Below are positions 1 to 5,754 of a DNA stretch of 8,861 nucleotides, in pieces. The stretch's first letter is position 1, and the number at the start of each line of letters is the position of its first letter. The position numbers and the translations under genes are program-made. The stretch is from assembly GCA_026392265.1 (NCBI GenBank), contig JAPLCL010000346.1, positions 1 to 8,861 on the forward strand. The letters run 5' to 3'. The notes beneath the pieces are model-generated. The model was not told the origin of the DNA. It made no database searches and saw only the letters and a program-made list of their open reading frames with translations. The DNA is from Actinomycetota bacterium. Its GTDB lineage: Bacteria > Actinomycetota > Thermoleophilia > UBA2241.

Positions 1-892
1 TCTCGGCATGGTCGCCGCCGCGTGGATCGTGATCGCCGGCATCCTCGATCAGGTGCCCAGCATCAGCGCGAACCTGGATTCCGCCACCAAGGAGATCCAG
101 TCGTGGCTGACGGCCCACAATGTCTCGATGCCGTCGACAGACCAGATCAAGGCGGACGCCAAGACCGTGGCCTCCAACCTCTCGGGCGGCGTCCTGACCG
201 CGATCGCGAACGGCCTCAGCTCCATCGGCCAGCTTCTCTTCGGCATCTTCATCGGCGTCAACGTCCTCTTATGGGTCGAGAAGGACGGGCGCAAGATCGG
301 CCGCTGGGCCGCCGGCCATGTCGGCGTGCCCGGCGACGTGGCCCTGCCGATCCTGCGACGCTCCGTCAGTACACTGCAGCGGTACTTCTACGGCGTCACG
401 GCGATCGCCGCGCTCAACGGCGTGATCGTCGCCGGGGGCGCCGCCATCATCGGCGTGCCGATGGCGCTTACGATCGGGTTGGTGACGTTCCTCTTCGCCT
501 ACATCCCCTACTTCGGGGCCATCATCGGCGGCGCCTTCGCGGTGCTCATCGCCCTCGGATCGGGGGGGACGACCGACGCCCTATGGATGCTGCTCATCGT
601 GGTGCTCGCCAACATGCCCCTGCAGACCGTCGCCCAGCAGTTCATCCTCGGCGACGCGCTCAAGCTGCATCCGCTGTCGATCATCGTCATAACCACGGCG
701 GGCGGCATGCTCGCCGGGCTCCTCGGCAGCGTCTTCGCGGCGCCGTTCACGAAGATCGCCATCGACGCCTGGCAGGGCGTCAAGGCCGCCGGGGTGTTCA
801 GCTATGCCGACGACGCCTCAGGCGCCTCGGCCGGCGCAGCAGCGCTCGGCGCGGACCCGCCGCGGCCCGCGGACGATCTGGCCGGTGGGTAA
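1..892 (+). CDS. AI-2E family transporter (permease), 3' part only
   Basis: The frame is open from the first base, so the gene begins upstream; the ATG at 8 lies in a membrane segment and is unlikely to be the true start. About 296 residues are visible; family members usually have 330-400. Visible order: an N-terminal hydrophobic helix, a hydrophilic stretch of about 50 residues, a helix containing GIFIGVNVLL, a charged cytoplasmic-looking loop, then several closely packed helices. The conserved AYIPYFGAIIGG segment matches the family's F-x-P-Y-x-G-x-I-I-G signature, followed by a Q-rich turn (LQTVAQQF) and HPLSIIV. The family (PF01594) includes the TqsA autoinducer-2 exporter but also Na+/H+ antiporters and many members of unknown substrate, so the name should not be read as quorum sensing. 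The C-terminal 35 residues are Ala/Gly/Pro-rich and probably disordered. A ClC gene follows on the same strand after 78 bases. Confidence 0.85.
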   Translation, partial: LGMVAAAWIVIAGILDQVPSISANLDSATKEIQSWLTAHNVSMPSTDQIKADAKTVASNLSGGVLTAIANGLSSIGQLLFGIFIGVNVLLWVEKDGRKIGRWAAGHVGVPGDVALPILRRSVSTLQRYFYGVTAIAALNGVIVAGGAAIIGVPMALTIGLVTFLFAYIPYFGAIIGGAFAVLIALGSGGTTDALWMLLIVVLANMPLQTVAQQFILGDALKLHPLSIIVITTAGGMLAGLLGSVFAAPFTKIAIDAWQGVKAAGVFSYADDASGASAGAAALGADPPRPADDLAGG

Positions 893-935
893 CCGACGGT
901 CTCCGCCGCACGCCATGCTTGCGCAGCAGTGCCGA

Positions 936-959
936 GTTGACGATCCCCAGAGAGGGTAT
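936..959 (+). promoter_or_regulatory. Candidate SigB/SigF-type stress promoter of the ClC gene
   Basis: GTTG at 936-939, a 14-base spacer, and GGGTAT at 954-959. This fits the actinobacterial general-stress consensus (roughly GNNT or GTTT, 14-17 bases, GGGTAT). Transcription would begin near 966, only about five bases before the GTG start at 971, so the mRNA would be almost leaderless. The purine run AGAGAGGG at 949-956 could alternatively act as a distant ribosome site (14 bases from GTG) if transcription starts further upstream. Pattern recognition only. Confidence 0.45.
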
Positions 960-970
960 GTGACTGTGTC

Positions 971-2254
971 GTGAGCTCCGACCCGCAGCAGGCAGAGGCG
1001 ACCCCGGACTCCCGCTATCCGCGCGGGCTGTACCTGCACGTCATCGTCGTGTCGCTCATCGGCGGCTTCGCCGTCATGGCTTGGTTCATCGTGTACGAGG
1101 GGCTCAACAAGCTCATCTGGGACAACAGCTTCGTCGCCGGCCACGCCTGGATGTTCCCCGTGATCTGTCTGCCGTTCTCACTGCTCGTCGGCCTGCTCGT
1201 GAAGTACGCCAGGGCGCCGAGCAACCTCGACGGGTCCATCCTCGACAGTCTCACCGGCAACGTGACCCACCTGAAGTGGAAGGACCTGCCGGTCACCGTC
1301 GTCCAGTCGCTCGCCTCCCTGTTCTCCGGTGCGGTGCTTGGCCCCGAGGGCGCCATCGGCAACATCGCCAGCAAGGTCGCGGCCATGTACTGCGACGTCT
1401 TCAAGATCCCCGCCGACCGGCGTCCCAAGCTGATCTTCGCCAGCGTCGCCTCCGGGTACAACGGGCTCCTCGAGAACCCCGTGTTCACCGCGGTGCTGGG
1501 CACGGAGATCGCGGAGACCAAGCAGCAGGGCCTCAGCACCCTGCCCGCCGCCCTCATCGGTGGCGGCGTGGGCTACGGCGTGTTCCTGCTGCTCCACGAG
1601 ACCGGCTTCGCCGACTTTCTGCACCTGCCGCAGGTGCAGAGCTTCCGCCTGCTGGACGCCGTCCTCATGGTCCCGCTCGCGCTCCTCGGCCTCGTGCTCG
1701 CCGTGCTCACGGCGCTCTTCATGAGAGTCGCGGCGGGGTTCTTTGGCCGGTTCAAGGAGCGTATCGTGACCCGGGCGCTGATCGCCGGCGTGATCTTCAG
1801 CGCAGTGGGCCTGTTCGCGCCGGTCATCATGTTCTCCGGTGAGACGCAGGTGCAAACGGTCATCAAGGGCGCCGCCGGCTACGGCGTCGCGCTCCTGCTC
1901 GTCATGGCGGTCGCCAAGCTGGCGTTGCTTTCGGTGGGCTTCAAGAGCGGGTTCCTCGGCGGACCGACCTTCCCGCTGGTGTTCGCCTCGGTGAGCGTGG
2001 CCCTGGCCCTGCACCTGGTGTTCACGAGCATGCCGATCGCCATCCTCGTGGCCGGCATCATGAGCGGCGCCGTGTACGCGCTGTTCCGCACGCCACTGAT
2101 GGTCGTGCTGCTCACGGCGTTCATGCTGGACGCCACTCCGGACCTCATCGCCCTGATCGTGCTGGCGGTGGCGACGGTGATGATCGCCGCCCCGCCGCTG
2201 CAGCGCCTCATGGCGGCGCGGCAGGCCCGCACGGACGTCGCGAGCGACGGATAA
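971..2254 (+). CDS. ClC-family chloride channel / anion antiporter
   Basis: A 427-residue polytopic membrane protein of the voltage-gated chloride channel family (PF00654), predicted to move chloride or another anion across the cytoplasmic membrane, as a channel or an H+-coupled antiporter. LGPEGAIGN near residue 124 matches the family G-(R/P)-E-G motif, with E126 at the gating glutamate position; SGFLGGPTFPL around 325-336 matches the GxFxP motif. The C-terminal RTPLMVVLL segment also fits the family. The first motif, usually GSGIP, is degenerate (SNLDGSILDSL), and the tyrosine expected after the last conserved M-x-D seems absent, so ion selectivity is uncertain. There are no cytoplasmic CBS domains. 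GTG at 971 was chosen because nearby ATG and GTG codons at 958 and 966 run into stops at once, and the next in-frame ATG lies inside the first membrane helix. An aquaporin gene follows 50 bases later. Confidence 0.88.
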   Translation: MSSDPQQAEATPDSRYPRGLYLHVIVVSLIGGFAVMAWFIVYEGLNKLIWDNSFVAGHAWMFPVICLPFSLLVGLLVKYARAPSNLDGSILDSLTGNVTHLKWKDLPVTVVQSLASLFSGAVLGPEGAIGNIASKVAAMYCDVFKIPADRRPKLIFASVASGYNGLLENPVFTAVLGTEIAETKQQGLSTLPAALIGGGVGYGVFLLLHETGFADFLHLPQVQSFRLLDAVLMVPLALLGLVLAVLTALFMRVAAGFFGRFKERIVTRALIAGVIFSAVGLFAPVIMFSGETQVQTVIKGAAGYGVALLLVMAVAKLALLSVGFKSGFLGGPTFPLVFASVSVALALHLVFTSMPIAILVAGIMSGAVYALFRTPLMVVLLTAFMLDATPDLIALIVLAVATVMIAAPPLQRLMAARQARTDVASDG

Positions 2255-2304
2255 TGGGCGAGAGCCGATTTTGAAGGAGAGTTCGTACGAGAGAAGGTGA
2301 GGAC

Positions 2305-3150
2305 ATGGCAGACGATCACGCAGGGCGCGTCGAAACGCAGTCCGAAAGAGAGGATGCAGAGCGCCGCGGCCACCACCGCCTCGAGCTCGAGTTTGGCAGG
2401 CGGGCCGACTTCGACGACCCGCGCCACGAGTGGCGGCGCCTGTTCTCTGAGCTGCTGGGCACGTTCTTCCTTGTGCTCGTCGGGGCCGGCGGCGCCGTGG
2501 TCAATGCGCAGTCGGACGGCGCCATCAGTCGCGCGGCCGCCGTGACGGCGCCAGGCTTGATGGTCATGGCGATCATCCTCTTCATGGGCGCCGTGTCGGG
2601 CGCGCACCTGAATCCTGCCGTCAGCATCGCCTTCGCCGCCCGTGGCGACTTCCCCTGGCGTCGCGTGCCCGGCTACGTCATCGTCCAGTTGCTGGGCGCG
2701 ACGCTCGCCTGTCTGTTCCTGTGGGCGGTCCTCGGCAAGCTCGGCATGCTCGGCGCCACCGAGCCGGGTCCGGGGATCAGCGCCACCCAGGCGATGCTGA
2801 TGGAGTTGATCCTGACCGTCGGGCTCGTGAGCGTGATTCTCGGCACCGCCTCCGGCGCCCAGAACGTGGGGGTCTTCGGTGCCCTGGGGGTCGGCAGCTA
2901 CATCATCCTCGCCGGCCTCTGGTCGAGCCCCATCAGCGGCGCCTCGATGAACCCGGCGCGCTCGTTCGGCCCGGATATGGCGCTTCTCGACTTCACGAAC
3001 TACTGGGCTTACGTCGTCGGGCCGCTCGCCGGCGCTCTGATCGCCGTGGGCTTCGCCTACGTCTTGCGCGGTCCCGGCGGAGGCAAGAGCGGAGCTGCTG
3101 CAGCGCAGGGCCGCATTGGCGAGCTGCGCACGACCGACGACAAGGAATAG
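2305..3150 (+). CDS. MIP-family aquaporin / glyceroporin-type channel
   Basis: A 281-residue major intrinsic protein (PF00230) that should conduct water and possibly small uncharged solutes. The two half-helix signatures are intact: SGAHLNPAV (N103) and SGASMNPAR (N216, R219). Six hydrophobic segments are recognisable, around residues 48-70, 82-100, 118-141, 155-175, 180-204 and 225-252. The first ~46 residues are a hydrophilic, charged extension not found in short AqpZ/GlpF proteins. By spacing from the NPA motifs, R219 is the conserved filter arginine, the helix-5 position is G204 (glycine in GlpF, histidine in AqpZ) and the helix-2 position is P83 (Phe in AqpZ, Trp in GlpF), so the pore may be wider than in a strict water channel. 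The ATG follows a purine-rich ribosome site (AAGGTGAGG). The gene lies 50 bases after the ClC gene and probably belongs to the same transcript. Confidence 0.92.
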   Translation: MADDHAGRVETQSEREDAERRGHHRLELEFGRRADFDDPRHEWRRLFSELLGTFFLVLVGAGGAVVNAQSDGAISRAAAVTAPGLMVMAIILFMGAVSGAHLNPAVSIAFAARGDFPWRRVPGYVIVQLLGATLACLFLWAVLGKLGMLGATEPGPGISATQAMLMELILTVGLVSVILGTASGAQNVGVFGALGVGSYIILAGLWSSPISGASMNPARSFGPDMALLDFTNYWAYVVGPLAGALIAVGFAYVLRGPGGGKSGAAAAQGRIGELRTTDDKE

Positions 3151-3176
3151 GCCTCCGGGCTCACGCGCCCGAAGGC
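3151..3176. terminator. Hairpin at the aquaporin / methyltransferase convergent junction
   Basis: GCCTCCGGGC (3151-3160) can pair with GCCCGAAGGC (3167-3176) around the six-base loop TCACGC, giving ten positions with one C-A mismatch. It starts right after the aquaporin stop and overlaps the last codons of the minus-strand methyltransferase. No T tract follows on either strand, so this would be an atypical, possibly bidirectional terminator. Confidence 0.4.
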
Positions 3177-3996
3177 TCGGCCACGACGATCATCGCCGGC
3201 GATCCATCGCCGAACGGCGAGCGGTCGTAGTCGCCGTAGAGGGCGACGACGCGGAAGCCGGCGCGCACGAGCAGATGCTCGAGCTCGTAGCGAAACGTGT
3301 AGCGCAGGGAGATCGTCTCGGTCAGCCGGCGCGGCGCGCCGTCGGCTTGGCTGACCTCGTAGGTCAGCTCGCACTCGTTGCACTGCTGCAGGCGGTCGTA
3401 GCCGATGACCGTCATCCACCAGCGAATCCGCCGCCCCTCTGTCCACTCGACCAGCTCGGCGGCCGCCTCTCCATCCCCCGGCTCGTCCCGGGCGTACTCG
3501 GCCGGCGCCGGATCGGGGTTCGGCAGGTCGAGCACCAGCCTGCCGTGCGGAAGCAGGTGTGCACGGCACCGGTCGAGACACGCGAGCTGCTGCTCCACGG
3601 TGCGTAACTGCTGGAACCCGGCGAACGGGCAGATGATCGCCGCGAAGCGGCGGCCGAGGTCGAAGGACGTCATGTCGGCGACGAGCAGCCGCGCGCGATC
3701 GCGCACCTCCGATGGCTCAGACTGAAGCTTGGCGCGACAGCGCTCGAGCATCTGCGCGGAGAGGTCAAGCCCGGTGATCTCAATGCCGGCCCGCGCCAGC
3801 GGAAGCAGCACGCGGCCGGTCCGGCCCGCGCCAGCGGAAGCAGCACGCGGCCGGTCCCGCAGCCGAGCTCCAGGATGGGCCCGTCGCCTGCGGCGGCGGC
3901 CATCGCCTGCCAGAAACCAGCGTCGTCGCGATCGGCGTAGACGGCGTCGTAGATCGCCGCGAGCTCGGCGGACTGGAAGGAGATGCAGTCGTCCAT
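3161..3996 (-). pseudogene. Class I SAM-dependent methyltransferase, frameshifted by a 35-bp tandem duplication
   Basis: Two overlapping minus-strand frames each hold half of one methyltransferase. Reading from the ATG at 3996, the first frame gives MDDCISFQSA and then the SAM-binding motif I, ILELGCGTGR (residues 41-50), but after LLPLARAG it shifts into unrelated sequence and stops at 3670 (108 residues). The second frame resumes at LLPLARAG and continues EITGLDLSAQML (motif with the acidic SAM-ribose residue), LLVADMTSFDL and ICPFAGFQQL to the stop at 3161. The break coincides with an exact 35-base direct duplication (3786-3820 and 3821-3855). Removing one copy restores a single 266-residue frame of normal length. 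The substrate cannot be told; the C-terminal half looks like the Methyltransf_25-type proteins often annotated only as class I methyltransferase. No clear Shine-Dalgarno precedes the ATG. It may be a recent pseudogene, a reversible on/off state or an assembly error. Confidence 0.85.
3786..3857. repeat. Exact 35-bp tandem duplication inside the methyltransferase gene
   Basis: Bases 3786-3820 and 3821-3855 are identical; the periodicity extends two further bases (CC) to 3857, and the flanking bases (G at 3785 against T at 3820) do not match. Thirty-five is not a multiple of three, so the second copy moves the reading frame. The unit encodes TGRVLLPLARAG, the end of motif I and the following helix. 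Confidence 0.97.
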
Positions 3997-4017
3997 GGCG
4001 TCGATGGTACATGAAGC

Positions 4018-4035
4018 GCGCGCGAGGCCGCGCGC
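4018..4035. repeat. Perfect GC hairpin in the methyltransferase leader
   Basis: GCGCGCG (4018-4024) and CGCGCGC (4029-4035) pair perfectly around a four-base loop, 21 bases upstream of the minus-strand ATG at 3996. A run of eight C (4043-4050; eight G in the minus-strand transcript) lies just beyond it. If the candidate minus-strand promoter at 4078-4103 is used, both elements are in the 5' leader of the methyltransferase mRNA and could hinder translation or make this spot unstable. The function is inferred only from the structure. Confidence 0.45.
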
Positions 4036-4077
4036 CGCGGCTCCCCCCCCGGGAACCCCCACTGCTGGACTTCTGCC

Positions 4078-4103
4078 TTACCCCTTGGTTACCATCGGCG
4101 AAC
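4078..4103 (-). promoter_or_regulatory. Candidate SigB/SigF-type promoter toward the methyltransferase
   Basis: On the minus strand, GTTC (4103-4100), a 16-base spacer and GGGTAA (4083-4078) resemble the general-stress consensus. Transcription would start near 4071 and leave a leader of about 75 bases containing the C8 run and the GC hairpin. Its -35 element lies in the loop of the inverted repeat at 4091-4109. It is the weakest of the three similar candidates in this window because GTTC and GGGTAA each deviate slightly. Confidence 0.35.
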
Positions 4104-4109
4104 GATGGT
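4091..4109. promoter_or_regulatory. Inverted repeat ACCATCG-N5-CGATGGT, possible operator
   Basis: Perfect seven-base arms (4091-4097 and 4103-4109) around GCGAA, placed between the -35 elements of the two divergent promoter candidates. A third copy of the half-site CGATGGT occurs at 4002-4008, near the methyltransferase start. The placement suggests a binding site for a regulator acting on both directions; a small mRNA hairpin is an alternative. No regulator can be named. Confidence 0.4.
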
Positions 4110-4110
4110 G

Positions 4111-4135
4111 GTTGCGAGACGCAGCCCCGGGGTAT
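4111..4135 (+). promoter_or_regulatory. Candidate SigB/SigF-type promoter of the SHOCT-DUF6325 operon
   Basis: GTTG at 4111-4114 (GGTTG from 4110), a 15-base spacer and GGGTAT at 4130-4135. This is the best match in the window to the actinobacterial general-stress promoter. Expected transcription start is near 4142, giving a leader of about 66 bases before the ATG at 4208. It begins two bases after the inverted repeat at 4091-4109. Confidence 0.5.
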
Positions 4136-4207
4136 CTGGCACGTAGTGCGCGGCCGACTGCGACGCCGGGCCCGCCTCGTGACGGTGAACGGACCAAGGA
4201 GGAAAGC

Positions 4208-4504
4208 ATGCCATTTCTTTTGCGCGCTGCCGTCGTCGGTGGAGCGGCCTATCACGTGGGTAAGAAGAGGCAGCAAGGGCGCGACGCAGAGGCCGATCAG
4301 AACCAGCAGATCGCCGACCTGCAGGCTCAGCAGGATCAGCAAGCTCAGGCGGCTCCGGTGGCAGCCGCTCCTGCTGCAGCCGCTCCGGACAACAGCGAGG
4401 ACGGCATGGCCAAGCTGACGCAGCTCAAGTCACTGCTCGACCAGGGCGTGCTCACCCAAGCCGAGTTCGACATGCAGAAGCAGAAGATCCTGATGACCAT
4501 GTAA
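4208..4504 (+). CDS. Small SHOCT-domain protein
   Basis: A 98-residue protein. Residues 1-18 are mildly hydrophobic (MPFLLRAAVVGGAAYHVG) and followed by the basic KKRQQ, as in many small actinobacterial SHOCT proteins. Residues 25-48 are Gln/Asp/Ala-rich and likely helical or coiled-coil; residues 49-60 are an Ala/Pro linker. Residues 68-95 form the SHOCT domain (short C-terminal domain), with the pattern L-x-x-L-K-x-L-L-D-x-G-V-L-T-x-x-E-F and a K-x-K-I-L end. SHOCT is thought to mediate oligomerisation or interactions at the membrane; no enzymatic residues are seen. The ATG at 4208 was chosen over longer upstream frames because a strong AAGGAGG lies six bases before it and the upstream part of the frame crosses the promoter region. 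It is co-transcribed with the DUF6325-type gene 34 bases downstream. Confidence 0.88.
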   Translation: MPFLLRAAVVGGAAYHVGKKRQQGRDAEADQNQQIADLQAQQDQQAQAAPVAAAPAAAAPDNSEDGMAKLTQLKSLLDQGVLTQAEFDMQKQKILMTM

Positions 4505-4538
4505 ACGGTCGGGATGCGACTTACCGCAAGGAGGAACG

Positions 4539-5030
4539 ATGACACTTGGTCCGGTACAGATCCTGACCTTGGGCTTTGAGGAGCCGAACTTCCACGGCCA
4601 GATAATGGAAGTGCTCAATCGATTGCGCGACCAGGACATCGTGAACCTGGTCGATGTGCTCATCGTCGCCAAAGACGATGACGGCAACGTCACGCAGGTG
4701 GAGCTCAGCGACCGGCCCGAGCTCGAGAAGTACGGCGCGCTCGTCGGCGCCCTTCTGGGTCTCGGCGCCGCCGGCGAAGAGGGCATGGAGGCCGGCGCAG
4801 TCGCCGGAGCGGTGGCGATGGCCGACGGCAAGATGTACGACCCCGACGACGTGTGGGTCCTCGCGGAGCAGATCCCGCCGGGCATGACGGCCGCCGTCGC
4901 CCTGCTTGAGCACCGCTGGGCGATCCCGCTGCGCGAAGCCATCGCGGACACCGGTGGGGTGGTCCTCGCCGATGAGTGGCTCCACCCCGATGATCTCGTA
5001 CGCTACGGCGCCCTGGCTGCTGCAGAGTAA
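4539..5030 (+). CDS. DUF6325-type protein of unknown function
   Basis: A 163-residue protein that I recognise as resembling actinobacterial DUF6325 proteins, which are distantly like DUF1269. The N-terminal part has the layout of these families: a beta strand (PVQILTLGF), a helix (IMEVLNRLRDQDIV), and the strand LVDVLIVAKDDDGNV. The middle (residues 66-95) is Gly/Ala-rich with spaced glycines (GALVGALLGLGAAG), a region that in DUF1269 relatives is a glycine-zipper or membrane-associating stretch; here it carries acidic residues and is probably not a full transmembrane helix. The C-terminal part contains the characteristic PPGMTAAVALLEHRWAIPL segment and GGVVLADEWL. No catalytic motif is visible. 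An AAGGAGG ribosome site sits four bases before the ATG. It is second in a two-gene operon with the SHOCT gene and probably shares its stress promoter; a hairpin lies 26 bases after its stop. Confidence 0.8.
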   Translation: MTLGPVQILTLGFEEPNFHGQIMEVLNRLRDQDIVNLVDVLIVAKDDDGNVTQVELSDRPELEKYGALVGALLGLGAAGEEGMEAGAVAGAVAMADGKMYDPDDVWVLAEQIPPGMTAAVALLEHRWAIPLREAIADTGGVVLADEWLHPDDLVRYGALAAAE

Positions 5031-5056
5031 CCACGACCACAGATCGTTGGACCATG

Positions 5057-5084
5057 CGACGGGGGCGCCTTGGGCGCCCCGTCG
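5057..5084. terminator. GC-rich terminator-like hairpin between convergent genes
   Basis: GGGGCGCC (5062-5069) pairs perfectly with GGCGCCCC (5073-5080) around the loop TTG, and CGAC (5057-5060) pairs with GTCG (5081-5084) after a single bulged G. The stem has 12 pairs, nearly all G-C. It lies between the DUF6325-type stop (5030) and the end of the minus-strand TetR gene (5110). It lacks a T tract in both directions, as many high-GC actinobacterial terminators do. Confidence 0.6.
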
Positions 5085-5109
5085 TCGTGCAGAGGATTCC
5101 GGGCGCCTG

Positions 5110-5754
5110 TCAGCCCGACGCGGGGTCGGTACGCTCGAGGCCCGGCAGGTTACGCCTGAGGATGCCGAGGATCACGCGTTCGAGGCCATCGATCGCCTCG
5201 GCCTCGTCCATGTCCCGGATCCCGGCCGCCGGCAGGACCCAGGATTCCGTGGCGCCCCATCCGAGAAAGAGCGCCGTGACGCACGCGATCACGAAGCGCG
5301 GATCGAGGTCATCGGCAGTCCGATCGCCCGAGGGCGCCGAGGCGACCGCCCGCTCTGCGAGCTCGACGAGCCGATCGACCGCGGCGAACCTGCCGGTCGT
5401 CTGCTCGTAGGGCAGGCCATGCAGCGCCGAGTCCGCCAGCAGCCGGACATAGCTACGGTGATTGGTGAGCCCCTCCCGCATGATCAGACTCGTGGTCTGG
5501 AGGAGGTCCGAGTTGTCGGACGCCGCGGCCAGCATGACGCCCTGGTTGCGCGAAAGGATGGCGCGGAAGATCTCGGCCTTGCTGCCGAGATAGCGGTGGA
5601 CGAGGGCGTGCGAGACGCCGGCGCGCTCCGCGATGGCGCGAACGGTGATGGAGTCGTAGCCGCTTGCCGCGAACAGCTCCTCCGCCGCGTCGAGGATGGC
5701 CGCGGTGGTGGCTTCGCGCCCGCGCTCGCGACCTTGTTGTTCCTCGTCAGTCAT
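5110..5754 (-). CDS. TetR/AcrR-family transcriptional regulator
   Basis: A 214-residue protein with the standard TetR layout. Residues 15-65 carry the DNA-binding domain: helix 1 ATTAAILDAAEELFAASGY, then SITVRAIAERAGVSHALVHR with the helix-turn-helix (about 38-57), and the usual Y-x-x-S-K-A-E-I-F-R continuation. The remaining ~145 residues are helical and would form the ligand-binding and dimer domain; they show no recognisable ligand signature. The ATG at 5754 has GGAGG twelve bases upstream (5767-5771), a slightly long spacing; no better in-frame start was seen. It follows the PAP2 gene after 57 bases in the same direction, so it may be the last gene of the ATPase-kinase-phosphatase operon, or be transcribed alone. 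It may regulate that operon, but its target cannot be read from the sequence. Confidence 0.9.
   Translation of the reverse strand: MTDEEQQGRERGREATTAAILDAAEELFAASGYDSITVRAIAERAGVSHALVHRYLGSKAEIFRAILSRNQGVMLAAASDNSDLLQTTSLIMREGLTNHRSYVRLLADSALHGLPYEQTTGRFAAVDRLVELAERAVASAPSGDRTADDLDPRFVIACVTALFLGWGATESWVLPAAGIRDMDEAEAIDGLERVILGILRRNLPGLERTDPASG

Noticed and set aside
8..10. ATG at position 8 as the start of the AI-2E family gene.
   Set aside because: The frame is open to the window edge, the residues here already belong to a membrane helix, and the protein would lack the family's first helices.
887..892. GGGTAA at the end of the AI-2E gene as another stress promoter.
   Set aside because: No GTT-like -35 at 14-17 bases upstream, and the bases include the stop codon.
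1015..2014. Long minus-strand frames opposite the ClC gene (180 and 278 codons).
   Set aside because: The His/Asp/Glu- and Arg-rich translations have no domain pattern and mirror the ClC codons.
4005..4012. Minus-strand TACCAT seven bases before the methyltransferase ATG, as the -10 of a leaderless transcript.
   Set aside because: The spacing is right, but there is no -35 in the surrounding GC repeat and the same bases are part of the CGATGGT half-site; too weak to list.
3997..4342. Upstream extension of the methyltransferase frames to 4062 or 4342.
   Set aside because: The extensions cross the C8 run and the promoter region and encode Arg-rich sequence; the frame reaching 4342 is not even the frame of the true N-terminus, which is MDDCISF from 3996.
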